Below are positions 27,650 through 37,088 of a stretch of 64,000 nucleotides of DNA, in pieces. The stretch is taken from assembly GCF_008017545.1 (NCBI RefSeq), contig NZ_VRTZ01000001.1, positions 1,735,908 to 1,799,907 on the forward strand, given 5' to 3'. Position 1 is the first letter of the stretch, and each line of letters opens with the position of its first letter. Source of the stretch: Homoserinibacter sp. GY 40078 (GTDB lineage: Bacteria > Actinomycetota > Actinomycetes > Actinomycetales > Microbacteriaceae). The position numbers and the translations under genes were made by a program. The notes under the pieces were generated by a model. It made no database searches, was not told the origin of the DNA, and saw only the letters and a program-made list of their open reading frames with translations.

Positions 27650-28454
27650 GGGCGGTATCCGCCTCGACGCCGAACTGGTGCGGCGTGGGCTCGCTCGTTC
27701 TCGCGCCGTTGCCGCGGAGATGATCGGACGCGGCACCGTGTCGGTCGCGGGACGGCCGGCGGTGAAGCCGGCTCAGCGCGTCGACGAGCACACCATGATC
27801 GAGGTGGAAGGTGCCGACCACTACGTGAGTCGCGGTGCACACAAGCTGATCGCTGCGCTCGATGCCTTCGGCGTCGACCCCGCCGGGCGCGTGGCGCTCG
27901 ATGCGGGGGCTTCCACCGGAGGGTTCACCCAAGTACTCCTCGAGCGCGGGGCCGAGCGGGTCTTCGCGGTCGACGTCGGCCACGGCCAGCTCGCTCCAGA
28001 AATGCAGGAGAACCCTCGTGTGGTGAACCTCGAGGGGCTGAACCTTCGGCACCTCACACGCGAATCTCCTGCATTTCTGACGCACAGCGGCGAACTCGCA
28101 AGCGGCGGGTGGCCAAGCCTCGTCGTGGGGGACCTGAGCTTCATCTCTCTGCGGCAGGTGCTCGAGCCCCTGGCCGCGCTCGCGCGACCGGATGCGGATC
28201 TCGTGCTTCTGATCAAACCGCAATTCGAGGTGGGACGCGGGGGAGTGCGCGAAGGCATCGTCCGCGATCGAGCTGCCCGCCACGACGCCGCGACCGACGT
28301 GCTGTGGGCGGCGTGGGACCTCGAGCTCGGAGCGGTCGGCGTGATCGACAGCCCGATCCTCGGCGGTGCCGGCAATCGCGAGTACCTCGTGCACCTGCGG
28401 CGCGGCGGCCCGGACCCGGGAACGCTTCGGGAGGCGGTCGCGCAGCTCGCGTGA
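27642..28454 (+). CDS. tlyA: TlyA-family rRNA 2'-O-methyltransferase / hemolysin-like protein
   Basis: A 270-residue SAM-dependent methyltransferase. An S4 RNA-binding domain (about 6-65: IRLDAELVRRGLARSRAVAAEMI, GRGTVSVAGRPAVKPAQRV) is followed by an FtsJ-like Rossmann domain with ALDAGASTGGFTQVLLERGA and VGDLSFISLRQVL. In mycobacteria TlyA methylates C1409 of 16S and C1920 of 23S rRNA and so sets capreomycin sensitivity. ATG at 27642 is used; a GTG at 27624 would add six residues (VTRRAH) with AAG-type pairing only 3 nt away. The neighbours (Rv1693-like, nadK, recN) are the usual ones. Confidence 0.88.
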   Translation: MPEGGIRLDAELVRRGLARSRAVAAEMIGRGTVSVAGRPAVKPAQRVDEHTMIEVEGADHYVSRGAHKLIAALDAFGVDPAGRVALDAGASTGGFTQVLLERGAERVFAVDVGHGQLAPEMQENPRVVNLEGLNLRHLTRESPAFLTHSGELASGGWPSLVVGDLSFISLRQVLEPLAALARPDADLVLLIKPQFEVGRGGVREGIVRDRAARHDAATDVLWAAWDLELGAVGVIDSPILGGAGNREYLVHLRRGGPDPGTLREAVAQLA

Positions 28455-28524
28455 GGCGGGGCGTGCGGCACCGGGGTGTGGAGTCGGGCGGCACGGCGAC
28501 GGACGCATCCGACAGAATGGATGC

Positions 28525-29454
28525 ATGACCGACGACGCGCGCCATCTTCTCGTGGTGGCCCACACCGGGCGCGCCGACTCTCTCGAGGCGGGCATCCATG
28601 TGTGTCGGCGCCTCATCGCGGCCGGACTGACGCCCGTGGTGTCCGACGACGAGCTCGACGACCTGCGTCAGGCGGCACCCGACCTCGCCCCGATCGCGCG
28701 TCTCGGTGCCGATGTCGATCCCGGTGATCTCGAGCTCGTGATCGTGCTCGGGGGTGACGGCACGATCCTCCGCGCGGCCGAGCTCGTGCGCGCGTGCGAG
28801 GCGCCGCTGCTGGGCGTCAACCTCGGCCATGTCGGGTTCCTGGCGGAGGCCGAGCGCGAAGATCTCGACGCGACCGTGCAGCGCGCCCTCGCCCGTGACT
28901 ACCTGGTCGAGGAGCGCATGACTCTCTCGGTGCGGGTCAAGCACGGCACCGAGGTCGTCGCCGAGAGCTGGGCGCTCAACGAGGCGACGGTCGAGAAGGC
29001 GAGTCGCGAGCGGATGCTCGAGGTCGTCGTCGAGGTCGACCAGCGTCCGCTCTCGAGCTTCGGCTGCGACGGCATCGTCATCTCCACGCCCACGGGGTCC
29101 ACGGCCTATGCCTTCTCGGCCGGCGGCCCGGTCGTCTGGCCGAGCGTCGACGCCATGCTCGTCGTGCCGCTCTCGGCGCACGCCCTGTTCGCGCGTCCGC
29201 TCGTCGTCGGCCCCGAGTCGCCCGTGGCGATCGAGCTGCTCGATCGATCCCAGGGCAGCGGCGTCCTCTGGTGCGACGGACGGCGTCCGGTCGATCTGCC
29301 CCCGGGTGCGCGCGTCGTGGTCCGGCGGTCTCCGAAACCGGTGCGGCTCGCGCGGCTCGCGCAGCGCCCGTTCGTCGACCGGCTCGTCGGCAAGTTCTCT
29401 CTCCCCGTCGACGGCTGGCGCGGACCCGCATCCGAGGAGAGAAGCCGGTCGTGA
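28525..29454 (+). CDS. nadK: NAD kinase
   Basis: A 309-residue ATP/polyphosphate-dependent kinase making NADP from NAD. The signature GGDGTILRAAEL (GGDG, residues about 77-80), the NLGHVGFLAE segment, NEATVEK and the substrate loop DGIVISTPTGSTAYAFSAGGP are all present. Several ATGs lie close together; the one at 28525 is in frame with the core. CAGAAT (28513-28518) lies 6 nt upstream with no Shine-Dalgarno, consistent with a leaderless start. Its stop overlaps the recN GTG. Confidence 0.94.
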   Translation: MTDDARHLLVVAHTGRADSLEAGIHVCRRLIAAGLTPVVSDDELDDLRQAAPDLAPIARLGADVDPGDLELVIVLGGDGTILRAAELVRACEAPLLGVNLGHVGFLAEAEREDLDATVQRALARDYLVEERMTLSVRVKHGTEVVAESWALNEATVEKASRERMLEVVVEVDQRPLSSFGCDGIVISTPTGSTAYAFSAGGPVVWPSVDAMLVVPLSAHALFARPLVVGPESPVAIELLDRSQGSGVLWCDGRRPVDLPPGARVVVRRSPKPVRLARLAQRPFVDRLVGKFSLPVDGWRGPASEERSRS

Positions 29455-31151
29455 TCGAGGAGCTGTCGATCCGCGACCTCGGCGTCATCGGTCAGGCGCG
29501 CCTGCCACTCGGCCCCGGATTCACGGCGGTGACCGGCGAGACGGGCGCAGGGAAGACGATGGTGGTGAGCGCGTTGGCGTTGCTGCTCGGGGAGCGCGCG
29601 GACGCGGGCGCGATCCGTGCCGGCAGTCCCCAGGCGAGCGTCGAGGGCACCTGGCTCGTCCCCGCGGACGGCCCCGTCGCGGAGCGTGCGCGCGAAGCCG
29701 GTGGTGACCTCGACGAGGCAGACGGTGGACGTGCGGAGCTCATCCTCGCCCGCACGATCTCGGCCGAGGGGCGTAGTCGCGGCGTGGTCGGCGGCCGCTC
29801 TACTCCCGTCGGGGTGCTCGCTCAACTGGGTGAGCAGCTCGTGGTCGTGCACGGACAGTCGGATCAGCTCCGGCTGAAGTCCGCGGGTGCACAGCGAGAC
29901 GCGCTCGACGGCGCTGCGGGCGGGGAGCATCGCGCGGTGCTCGACGCGTATCGAGCCGCCTACGGCGAGTGGCGTGAACTCGACGCCGAGCTCGTGGCGC
30001 TCACCGCCGAGCGCGATGCACGCGCTCGTGAGGCAGAGCAGCTCCGCGCGGACCTCGCCGAATACGCCGAGCTCGCCCCCGTGGTCGGGGAGGACGCCGA
30101 GTTGGCGGCCCGCGCCGAGCGCCTGGGGAACCTCGAGGACCTCCGGTCTGCGGCGGCGCTCGCACAGGAGGCGATCTCGGCCCAGTCGGCCGAGGACCGC
30201 ATCGACGCGGTCGCGCTCGTCGAGGAGGCCAGGCGCGCGCTCGCGCGGATGGTGGACCACGATCCCGGTCTCGTCCCCGCCCGCGACGGGCTCGACCAGG
30301 TCGCCTATCAGCTCGCCGAGGTCTCCGCCGAGCTCTCGCACTATCTCGGTGGGCTCGACGTCGATGCCGCGCGCGAACTCGAGGCCGTTCAGGAGCGCCG
30401 AGCCGCACTCGCCGCGTTCGCGCGGAAGCACGGCGGCGACGTCGACGACGTCATCGAGCGCCTCGAGGCGGCCGGGCTGCGGCTCGTCGAGCTCGACGGC
30501 GACGATGACCGGATCGCACGCCTGGCCGACCGGCTGCAGGAGGCCACCGATCGTGTCTACGAGCTCGCCTCCCGCGTGAGCGAGGGGCGTCGTGCCGCGG
30601 CCGTGCGGCTCGCCGACCTGGTGAGCGCCGAACTCGCCCAACTGGCCATGCCCGACGCACGCCTTGTGGTGGAGGTGACCGACGCGGAGCCGGGGCCCAC
30701 CGGGCGCGACCGGGTCGCGTTCCTGCTTCAGCCGCATCCGGGTGCCGAGCCGCGTCCGGTGCAGCGGGGCGCATCCGGCGGAGAGCTCTCGCGCGTCATG
30801 CTCGCCCTCGAGGTCGTGCTCGCCGCGAACGGCGACGTGCCCACGTTCGTGTTCGACGAAGTCGACGCCGGGGTCGGCGGTGCGGCCGCGATCGAGATCG
30901 GTCGCCGCCTCGCCCGCCTCGCCGAGACCGCACAGGTGATCGTCGTGACCCACCTCGCGCAGGTCGCCGCGTTCGCCGGCAATCACCTCGTGGTCGTGAA
31001 GGACTCCGACGGCCAGGTCACCGCATCCAGCGTGCGGCGCGTGGAGGGCGACGAGCGCGCGGCCGAGATGGCGCGACTGCTCTCCGGTCTCGCCGATTCC
31101 GACTCCGGCCTCGAGCACGCGCGCGAGCTGCTCGACCTCGCCCGGAGCTGA
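29451..31151 (+). CDS. recN: DNA repair protein RecN
   Basis: A 566-residue SMC-like ATPase acting early in double-strand break repair. Walker A is TGETGAGKTMVVSAL near the N-terminus; VHGQSDQLRL follows. The middle (about 160-370) is coiled coil. The C-terminal half has the ABC signature GASGGELSRVMLALE and Walker B TFVFDEVDAGVGG, then VVTHLAQVAAFAGNH. GTG at 29451 overlaps nadK (GTGA) with a GAGGAGAG ribosome-binding site upstream. Gene order nadK-recN is conserved across bacteria. Confidence 0.95.
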   Translation: MIEELSIRDLGVIGQARLPLGPGFTAVTGETGAGKTMVVSALALLLGERADAGAIRAGSPQASVEGTWLVPADGPVAERAREAGGDLDEADGGRAELILARTISAEGRSRGVVGGRSTPVGVLAQLGEQLVVVHGQSDQLRLKSAGAQRDALDGAAGGEHRAVLDAYRAAYGEWRELDAELVALTAERDARAREAEQLRADLAEYAELAPVVGEDAELAARAERLGNLEDLRSAAALAQEAISAQSAEDRIDAVALVEEARRALARMVDHDPGLVPARDGLDQVAYQLAEVSAELSHYLGGLDVDAARELEAVQERRAALAAFARKHGGDVDDVIERLEAAGLRLVELDGDDDRIARLADRLQEATDRVYELASRVSEGRRAAAVRLADLVSAELAQLAMPDARLVVEVTDAEPGPTGRDRVAFLLQPHPGAEPRPVQRGASGGELSRVMLALEVVLAANGDVPTFVFDEVDAGVGGAAAIEIGRRLARLAETAQVIVVTHLAQVAAFAGNHLVVVKDSDGQVTASSVRRVEGDERAAEMARLLSGLADSDSGLEHARELLDLARS

Positions 31152-31214
31152 AGGCGGACATCCGGACAGAGTGTCGCTGCGCAAGGGCGCGATCGTGACA
31201 TATGCTGAAACCCC

Positions 31215-32966
31215 GTGGTGATCAATACGGGTTCCGGCGTTACCAAGCACATCTTCGTCACCGGCGGCGTCGTCTCGTCGCTGGGCAAGGGTCTCACCGC
31301 CGCGAGTCTCGGCAACCTGCTGACCGCGCGCGGACTGCGTGTCGTCATGCAGAAGCTCGACCCGTACCTCAACGTCGATCCGGGCACGATGAACCCGTTC
31401 CAGCACGGCGAGGTGTTCGTCACCGACGACGGGGCCGAGACCGACCTCGACATCGGGCACTACGAGCGCTTCCTCGACATCAACCTCAACCAGGCCGCGA
31501 ACGTCACCACCGGGCAGATCTACTCCAACGTGATCGCGAAGGAGCGCCGCGGCGAGTACCTCGGCGACACAGTCCAGGTGATCCCGCACATCACCGACGA
31601 GATCAAGCGCCGGATGCGCCTGCAGGCCCAGCCCGGTGAGGATGGCACGCCGGCCCCCGACGTCATCATCACCGAGATCGGCGGCACCGTCGGTGACATC
31701 GAGTCGCAGCCGTTCATCGAATCCGCTCGTCAGGTGCGGCACGAGCTCGGTCGCGGAAACGTCTTCTTCGTGCATGTCTCGCTCGTCCCTTTCATGGGCG
31801 CGTCCGGCGAGCAGAAGACGAAGCCCACGCAGCACTCCGTCGCCGCGCTGCGGTCCATCGGCATCCAGCCCGACGCCCTCGTGCTGCGCAGCGACCGGAT
31901 CGTCTCCGAGTCGAACAAGCGCAAGATCGCGCTCATGTGCGACGTCGATGAGCGTGCCGTCGTCAACGCGATCGACGTGCCGTCGATCTACGACATCCCC
32001 ACGATGCTCAACCAGCAGGGGCTCGACGCCTACATCATCGAAGAGCTGCGCCTCGGCGAGAAGGCGGGCGAGGTGGATTGGGACGGCTGGTCGGGCCTGC
32101 TGAAGGCGGTCCACGAGCCGGCGCACGAGGTCACCATCGCGCTCGTCGGCAAGTACATCGATCTTCCCGACGCCTACCTCTCCGTCACCGAGGCGCTGCG
32201 CGCCGGAGGCTTCTCGCACCAGACGAAGGTGCAGGTGCGGTGGGTGCCGTCGGACGAGTGCGAGACCCCGGAGGGCGCCGCGCGCAACCTCGGCGACGTC
32301 GACGGAGTGTGCGTGCCCGGCGGATTTGGCGTCCGCGGCATCGAGGGCAAGCTCGGTGCGCTGCGCTTCGCCCGCGAGAACGGGCTCCCGGCGCTCGGCC
32401 TCTGCCTAGGGCTGCAGTGCATGGTCATCGAGTACTCGCGCAATGTCGCGGGTCTGCCGGGGGCGAGCTCGTCGGAGTTCGACCCGGACACCGAGTTCCC
32501 GGTCATCGCGACGATGGCCGAGCAGGTCGAGATCATCGACCACGGCGACCTCGGCGGCACGATGCGCCTCGGCCTCTACGAGGCGCACCTGACCCCCGGC
32601 ACCGTGGTGGCCGACGCCTACGGCGCCGAGGTCGTACACGAGCGCCACCGCCACCGTTACGAGGTCAACAACCACTACACGGGACGGATCGCCGACGCGG
32701 GCCTCGTCTTCTCGGGCACCAACCCCGAGCACGGCCTCGTGGAGTTCGTCGAGCTGCCGCGCGAGGTTCACCCGTACTACGTCGGCACCCAGGCGCACCC
32801 GGAGCTGCGGTCGCGGCCCAACCGGGCGCATCCGCTGTTCCAGGGGCTCGTCGGTGCGGCGCTCGAGCGCCAGCAGGCGTCTCGCCTGTTCGAGGTGGAC
32901 GAGGACGAGGCGGCCGCGGCCGAGGCGATCGCGTCCGAGCCAGCGACCGCATCCGCCGAGGTCTGA
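31215..32966 (+). CDS. pyrG: CTP synthase
   Basis: A 583-residue enzyme making CTP from UTP, ATP and glutamine. The N-terminal synthetase domain starts [23 protein letters not shown] and has [21 protein letters not shown]. The C-terminal class I glutaminase has the catalytic Cys in [17 protein letters not shown] and the His-Glu pair in [15 protein letters not shown] ~30-residue Ala/Glu-rich tail follows. GTG at 31215 is preceded by TATGCT (31201-31206) at 8 nt with no Shine-Dalgarno, so it is probably leaderless. The genes between recN and pyrG in mycobacteria (Rv1697, Rv1698) are absent here. Confidence 0.96.
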   Translation: MVINTGSGVTKHIFVTGGVVSSLGKGLTAASLGNLLTARGLRVVMQKLDPYLNVDPGTMNPFQHGEVFVTDDGAETDLDIGHYERFLDINLNQAANVTTGQIYSNVIAKERRGEYLGDTVQVIPHITDEIKRRMRLQAQPGEDGTPAPDVIITEIGGTVGDIESQPFIESARQVRHELGRGNVFFVHVSLVPFMGASGEQKTKPTQHSVAALRSIGIQPDALVLRSDRIVSESNKRKIALMCDVDERAVVNAIDVPSIYDIPTMLNQQGLDAYIIEELRLGEKAGEVDWDGWSGLLKAVHEPAHEVTIALVGKYIDLPDAYLSVTEALRAGGFSHQTKVQVRWVPSDECETPEGAARNLGDVDGVCVPGGFGVRGIEGKLGALRFARENGLPALGLCLGLQCMVIEYSRNVAGLPGASSSEFDPDTEFPVIATMAEQVEIIDHGDLGGTMRLGLYEAHLTPGTVVADAYGAEVVHERHRHRYEVNNHYTGRIADAGLVFSGTNPEHGLVEFVELPREVHPYYVGTQAHPELRSRPNRAHPLFQGLVGAALERQQASRLFEVDEDEAAAAEAIASEPATASAEV

Positions 32967-32970
32967 TCGC

Positions 32971-33567
32971 GTGCCCGCCCTGACCCCCGAGCAGCGGGCG
33001 GCACTCGTCGACGGACAGTTGGCGGATCTCGCCGACCCGGCCGAGGTGATCGATTCGCACCTGATGTACGAGGGGCGGGTGTGGGACATCCGCCGCGATC
33101 GCTTCCGCTTGGGCGGCGACGAGATCGAGCGGGACTACGTCGATCACACCGGAGCCGTGGCGGTGCTCGCCGTCGACGCGCGTGATCGCGTGCTGCTCAT
33201 CAACCAGTACCGGCATCCGATCCGCACCCGTGACTGGGAACTGCCGGCGGGCCTCCTCGACATCCCGGGGGAGGAGCCGCTTGCGGCTGCCCAGCGCGAG
33301 CTCGCCGAGGAAGCGGATCTTGTCGCCGGGGAGTGGCGCGAGATCATGCGGTTCGCGACGTCGCCCGGGGGCAGCGACGAGACCATCACGATCTTCGAGG
33401 CCCGGGATCTCGCCGCGACCCCCGAGGTCTACGCCCGCACGGAGGAGGAGGCCGAACTCCTGCTGCGCTGGGTCCCGCTCGACGAGGCGGTGGAGGCGGC
33501 CCTCGCCGGGCGCATCCGCAATTCGATCCTCCTGATCGCGGTGCTCGCCGCCCATGCCCGACGGTGA
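32971..33567 (+). CDS. NUDIX hydrolase, ADP-ribose pyrophosphatase type
   Basis: A 198-residue hydrolase. The Nudix box reads [18 protein letters not shown], matching G-x5-E-x7-R-E-x2-E-E but with Asp at the last Gly position. The upstream [21 protein letters not shown] is typical of the ADP-ribose/ADP-sugar pyrophosphatase subgroup (Rv1700 homologue), which clears free ADP-ribose. It follows pyrG by 4 nt and its end overlaps the xerD start by 14 bp, so the three are co-transcribed, as in mycobacteria. Confidence 0.9.
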   Translation: MPALTPEQRAALVDGQLADLADPAEVIDSHLMYEGRVWDIRRDRFRLGGDEIERDYVDHTGAVAVLAVDARDRVLLINQYRHPIRTRDWELPAGLLDIPGEEPLAAAQRELAEEADLVAGEWREIMRFATSPGGSDETITIFEARDLAATPEVYARTEEEAELLLRWVPLDEAVEAALAGRIRNSILLIAVLAAHARR

Positions 33568-34477
33568 GCTGACGCGGCAACTCGACCGCTACCTCCGGCA
33601 CCTCGCGATCGAGCGGGGGCTCTCGGCGAACACGGTCGCGGCGTATCGGCGTGATCTCGGAGCGTTCCTGGCGGCGCTTGCCGACCGCGGTGTTGCGGAT
33701 GCAGCTGCGCTCGACGCGGAGACGGCGCGCGCCTACGTGGTCGGGCTGCGGGAGCGCGAGACTCCTTTGTCGGCGGCTTCGACGGCACGCGTGATCTCGT
33801 CGATCCGCGGGTTCACGAGATTTCTCGTGGAAGAGGGCGTGATCGTCCGCGATCCGGCGGAGCAGCTCGCCCCGCCGAAGCTTCCCAAACGGCTTCCGAA
33901 GGCGCTCAGCATCGATCAGGTGCAGGCGCTGCTGGAGGCGACCGACGGAGATGATCCGGTGCGGCTGCGCGACAAGGCTCTGCTCGAGCTGCTCTACGCG
34001 ACGGGAGCGCGCGTTTCGGAGGCCGTCGCGCTCGATGTGGACGACCTTGTGGGGGCCGACGGCACGGCGGAGCTGATCCGGGTGGTCGGCAAGGGCGACA
34101 AGCAGCGAATCGTGCCGGTGGGCAGCTTCGCTCGGGCGGCCGTGGAGGCGTACCTCGTACGGTCGCGCCCGCTGTTGGCCACGGGCGGCTCGTCGACGCC
34201 CGCACTGTTCCTCGGGGCGCGCGGCGCGCGGCTCAGCAGGCAGAACGCGTGGCTCGTGATCCGGGCGGCGGCGGATCGCGCACAGCTGGGGGTGGACGTC
34301 TCGCCGCACAGCCTGCGGCACTCGTTCGCGACACACCTGCTTCAGGGCGGGGCGGACGTGCGTGTGGTGCAGGAGCTCCTCGGGCATGCGAGCGTCGCGA
34401 CGACGCAGCTCTACACCCACGTGACCATCGACGGCCTCCGCGACGTCTACCAGCAGGCTCACCCCCGAGCCCGCTGA
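33554..34477 (+). CDS. xerD: Tyrosine recombinase XerD
   Basis: A 307-residue site-specific recombinase that, with XerC, resolves chromosome dimers at dif. The N-terminal SAM-like DNA-binding domain (about 1-95, [20 protein letters not shown]) is followed by the catalytic domain with Arg in [14 protein letters not shown], Lys in [20 protein letters not shown] (His-x-x-Arg), His in [11 protein letters not shown] and the nucleophile Tyr in LYTHV. The full R-K-H-R-H-Y set is present. The position after nudix and before parA matches the conserved block, which favours a housekeeping XerD over a phage integrase. Confidence 0.93.
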   Translation: MPDGELTRQLDRYLRHLAIERGLSANTVAAYRRDLGAFLAALADRGVADAAALDAETARAYVVGLRERETPLSAASTARVISSIRGFTRFLVEEGVIVRDPAEQLAPPKLPKRLPKALSIDQVQALLEATDGDDPVRLRDKALLELLYATGARVSEAVALDVDDLVGADGTAELIRVVGKGDKQRIVPVGSFARAAVEAYLVRSRPLLATGGSSTPALFLGARGARLSRQNAWLVIRAAADRAQLGVDVSPHSLRHSFATHLLQGGADVRVVQELLGHASVATTQLYTHVTIDGLRDVYQQAHPRAR

Positions 34478-34503
34478 CCCCGCTGAGCCCAATTCCGATC
34501 CCG

Positions 34504-34560
34504 CGAGATGTCCGTTTTGGCACATCTCGCACAGCGACATGTGCCAAAACGGACATCTCG
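34504..34560. repeat. Perfect 22-bp inverted repeat between xerD and parA
   Basis: The arm at 34504-34525 is the exact reverse complement of 34539-34560, with a 13-nt spacer. Each arm is itself the side of a smaller hairpin: CGAGATGT (34504-34511) can pair with ACATCTCG (34522-34529). The centre holds GTCCGTTTTGGCAC and its complement. No T-tract follows, so it is not a standard terminator; it resembles REP- or RAYT-type intergenic palindromes. The base composition is lower in GC than the surroundings. Confidence 0.7.
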
Positions 34561-34662
34561 CCGGGCCCCTGAGATTCAGGCTCTGGTTGAGGGTTAGGTG
34601 AACCGCGGAGGGGCGCGCCTGTCGTCCCGGAGGCACCCGGATGCCGGACGTAGACTCGCCGC

Positions 34663-35574
34663 ATGACAGCGCAGCGGGAGGATGTGACCGAGCTCCCAGG
34701 GCTCGACGACCCGAACGGATCGCTGGGCCCGACCGGATCGATGGGCCCCACGGGCCGGCCCGTCACCGAATTCGCGACCCCGCCGACGCTGCGCCATCAC
34801 GGTCCCGCCCGCATCATCGCCCTCTGCAACCAGAAGGGCGGCGTGGGCAAGACCACGACCACCATCAGCCTCGGCGCCTCGCTCGCCGCTTACGGCCGCA
34901 AGGTCCTCGCGATCGATTTCGACCCGCAGGGTGCGCTCTCTGCAGGTCTCGGCGTGCAGACCCACGACGTGACGACGATCTACGAGCTGCTGCTCGGTTC
35001 GGTGAAGGACGTCGCCTCCGCGATCCAGACCACGAGCACGCCCGACCTCGACGTCATCCCCGCGAACATCGACCTCTCCGCAGCCGAGGTGCACCTCGTC
35101 AACGAGGTCGCGCGCGAGCAGATCCTGGCGCGCGTGCTGCGGCAGGTCGCCGATCGCTACGACGTGATCCTCATCGACTGCCAACCGTCGCTCGGACTGC
35201 TGACCGTCAATGCGCTGACCGCCGCGCACGGCGTGCTGATCCCGCTCGAGTGCGAGTTCTTCGCCCTCCGCGGCGTTGCGCTCCTCGTCGAGACGATCGA
35301 CAAGGTCCGCGACCGCCTGAACCCGGCGATCACGCTCGACGGCATCCTCGCGACCATGTACGACGCCCGCACCCTGCACTCCCGCGAGGTGCTGGAGCGC
35401 GTCGTGGACGCGTTCGGCGACAACGTGCTCGAGACGGTCATCTCGCGCACGGTCAAGTTCCCGGACGCCTCCGTCGCCGCGACCCCGATCACCGAGTTCG
35501 CTCCCGATCACCATGCGGCCGACCAGTACCGTCAGCTCGCGCGGGAGCTCGTGCACCGCGGCGCCGTCGCCTGA
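34663..35574 (+). CDS. parA: ParA-family ATPase (scpA-linked)
   Basis: A 303-residue deviant-Walker ATPase. The P-loop is CNQKGGVGKTTTT (both Lys present), the A' motif IDFDPQGALSAGL and Walker B VILIDCQPSLGLL. The ~55-residue N-terminal extension ending in GPTGRPVTEF is typical of the orphan ParA encoded before scpA in actinobacteria (Rv1708); no parB is nearby, so this is not the main chromosomal parAB pair. ATG at 34663 follows TAGACT (34651-34656) by 6 nt without Shine-Dalgarno, so leaderless translation is likely. Confidence 0.9.
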   Translation: MTAQREDVTELPGLDDPNGSLGPTGSMGPTGRPVTEFATPPTLRHHGPARIIALCNQKGGVGKTTTTISLGASLAAYGRKVLAIDFDPQGALSAGLGVQTHDVTTIYELLLGSVKDVASAIQTTSTPDLDVIPANIDLSAAEVHLVNEVAREQILARVLRQVADRYDVILIDCQPSLGLLTVNALTAAHGVLIPLECEFFALRGVALLVETIDKVRDRLNPAITLDGILATMYDARTLHSREVLERVVDAFGDNVLETVISRTVKFPDASVAATPITEFAPDHHAADQYRQLARELVHRGAVA

Positions 35575-35614
35575 TCCGCGGGGCGGTCACGTGCCCCCAA
35601 CTAGACTCGCGAGC

Positions 35615-36493
35615 ATGCAGCAGGCGCCCCCGGCGGTCGGATCCGCCCCGGATGACGACGCCGTGACCCCTGCACCCGAGGCCGAGAACGAGTCGGGCGC
35701 CGAGGCCCAGCCGACCGGGTTCCGCCTTACCCTCGCCAACTTCGACGGCCCCTTCGACCTGCTGCTCTCGCTCATCACGAAGCACGAACTCGACATCACC
35801 GAGGTCTCGCTCTCGAAGGTGACCGACGAGTTCATCGCGTACCTGCGCGGCCTCGACGGCCTGGAGGAGCTCGATCAGGCGAGCGAGTTCCTCGTGGTCG
35901 CCGCAACGCTGCTGGATCTGAAGGTCGCAGGCCTTTTACCGCAGGGCGAGCTGGTCGACGCGGAGGACGTGGCCCTGCTCGAAGCGCGCGACCTGCTGTT
36001 CGCGCGACTGCTGCAGTACCGCGCCTTCAAGGAGGCGGCACGCTGGTTCGACACGCACCTCGAGGAGGAGAGCACGCGGCACCCGCGTTCCGTGCGGCTC
36101 GAGGAGAAGTACCGCCGACAGCATCCGGAGCTCGTGTGGACCCTCAGCGCGCACGACTTCGCGGCACTTGCGGCGCTCGCATTCGCACCCCGCGAGATCG
36201 CGGTCGTGGGGCTCGATCACCTGCACGCGCCGCTCGTGAGCATCCGCGAGCAGGCCGCCGTGGTGGTCACGATGCTGCGATCCGGCGAGACGATGAGCTT
36301 CCGGCAGCTGATCGCCGGCGCGGATCAGCGCGGTGTGGTGATTGCGCGGTTCCTCGCGGTGCTCGAGCTCTACCGCCACGCCGCGATCTCGTTCGAGCAG
36401 CTGGAGCCGCTCGGCGAACTCACCCTGCGCTGGAGCGCGCAGCACTGGAACGACGAACAGCTCGCGACACTGGGAGCCGACTATGACCGATGA
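35615..36493 (+). CDS. scpA: Segregation and condensation protein A
   Basis: The 292-residue kleisin of the SMC-ScpAB condensin complex. After an Ala/Asp/Glu-rich tail of about 35 residues comes the N-terminal kleisin motif FDGPFDLLLSLITKHELDITEVSLSKV, then ASEFLVVAATLLDLK; the C-terminal winged helix includes MSFRQLI and VIARFLAVLELYRHAAISFEQ. ATG at 35615 follows TAGACT (35602-35607) by 7 nt with no Shine-Dalgarno (leaderless pattern). scpB begins 11 nt before its stop. Confidence 0.94.
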   Translation: MQQAPPAVGSAPDDDAVTPAPEAENESGAEAQPTGFRLTLANFDGPFDLLLSLITKHELDITEVSLSKVTDEFIAYLRGLDGLEELDQASEFLVVAATLLDLKVAGLLPQGELVDAEDVALLEARDLLFARLLQYRAFKEAARWFDTHLEEESTRHPRSVRLEEKYRRQHPELVWTLSAHDFAALAALAFAPREIAVVGLDHLHAPLVSIREQAAVVVTMLRSGETMSFRQLIAGADQRGVVIARFLAVLELYRHAAISFEQLEPLGELTLRWSAQHWNDEQLATLGADYDR

Positions 36494-37088
36494 GACACCC
36501 GACAGCGCTGAAGCCACCGATACCCACGCGGCCGACCTCGAGCGCCGTCTCGAGGCGGTGATGCTCGTCGCCGACGAGCCGCTGCCGCTCGTCACGCTCG
36601 CGACGGCGCTCGGCGCGCCCGTCCCCGCGGTGCGTCAGTCGCTCGAGCGCCTCGTCGCCGACTACGACGGCGAGACCGGCGGCCCCCGCCGCGGATTCGA
36701 GCTGCGCGAGGTGGGCGGAGGCTGGCGCCTCTACGTGCGCGCGGAGCACGACGACCTCGTGCGCGACTTCGTGCTCACCCAGAGCCCGACGAAGCTCTCG
36801 CAGGCGGCGCTCGAGACCCTCGCCGTGATCGCCTACAAGCAGCCGATCAGCCGCGGGTCGATCGCGGCGATCCGCGCCGTGAACGTCGACTCGGTCGTGC
36901 GCACGCTCCTCGGACGGAACCTCATCACCGAGGCGTTCACGGACGCCGAGACCGGCGCCATCCACTACGAGACCACCCCGCTGCTGCTGACCCAGCTCGG
37001 CATCAACTCGCTCGATGAGCTGCCGCCCATCTCGCCGCTGCTGCCGGACGGCGCGGACGGCTTCGAGGAGGTGGGCGCGACCCGATGA
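36483..37088 (+). CDS. scpB: Segregation and condensation protein B
   Basis: A 201-residue protein with two winged-helix domains that bridges ScpA and SMC. Recognisable segments are LEAVMLVADEPLPLVTLATAL at the start, FELREVGGGWRLYVRAEHDDLVRDFVL, and the SQAALETLAVIAYKQPISRGSIAAIRAVNVDSVVRTLL block that defines the family. ATG at 36483 overlaps scpA by 11 bp; the stop overlaps the rluB start by ATGA. Confidence 0.95.
   Translation: MTDETPDSAEATDTHAADLERRLEAVMLVADEPLPLVTLATALGAPVPAVRQSLERLVADYDGETGGPRRGFELREVGGGWRLYVRAEHDDLVRDFVLTQSPTKLSQAALETLAVIAYKQPISRGSIAAIRAVNVDSVVRTLLGRNLITEAFTDAETGAIHYETTPLLLTQLGINSLDELPPISPLLPDGADGFEEVGATR

Noticed and set aside
29106..32219. Reverse open frame of 1037 codons over nadK, recN and pyrG
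   Set aside because: It is antisense to three well-defined genes; its length comes from the rarity of stops in GC-rich shadow frames. It has no domain motifs.
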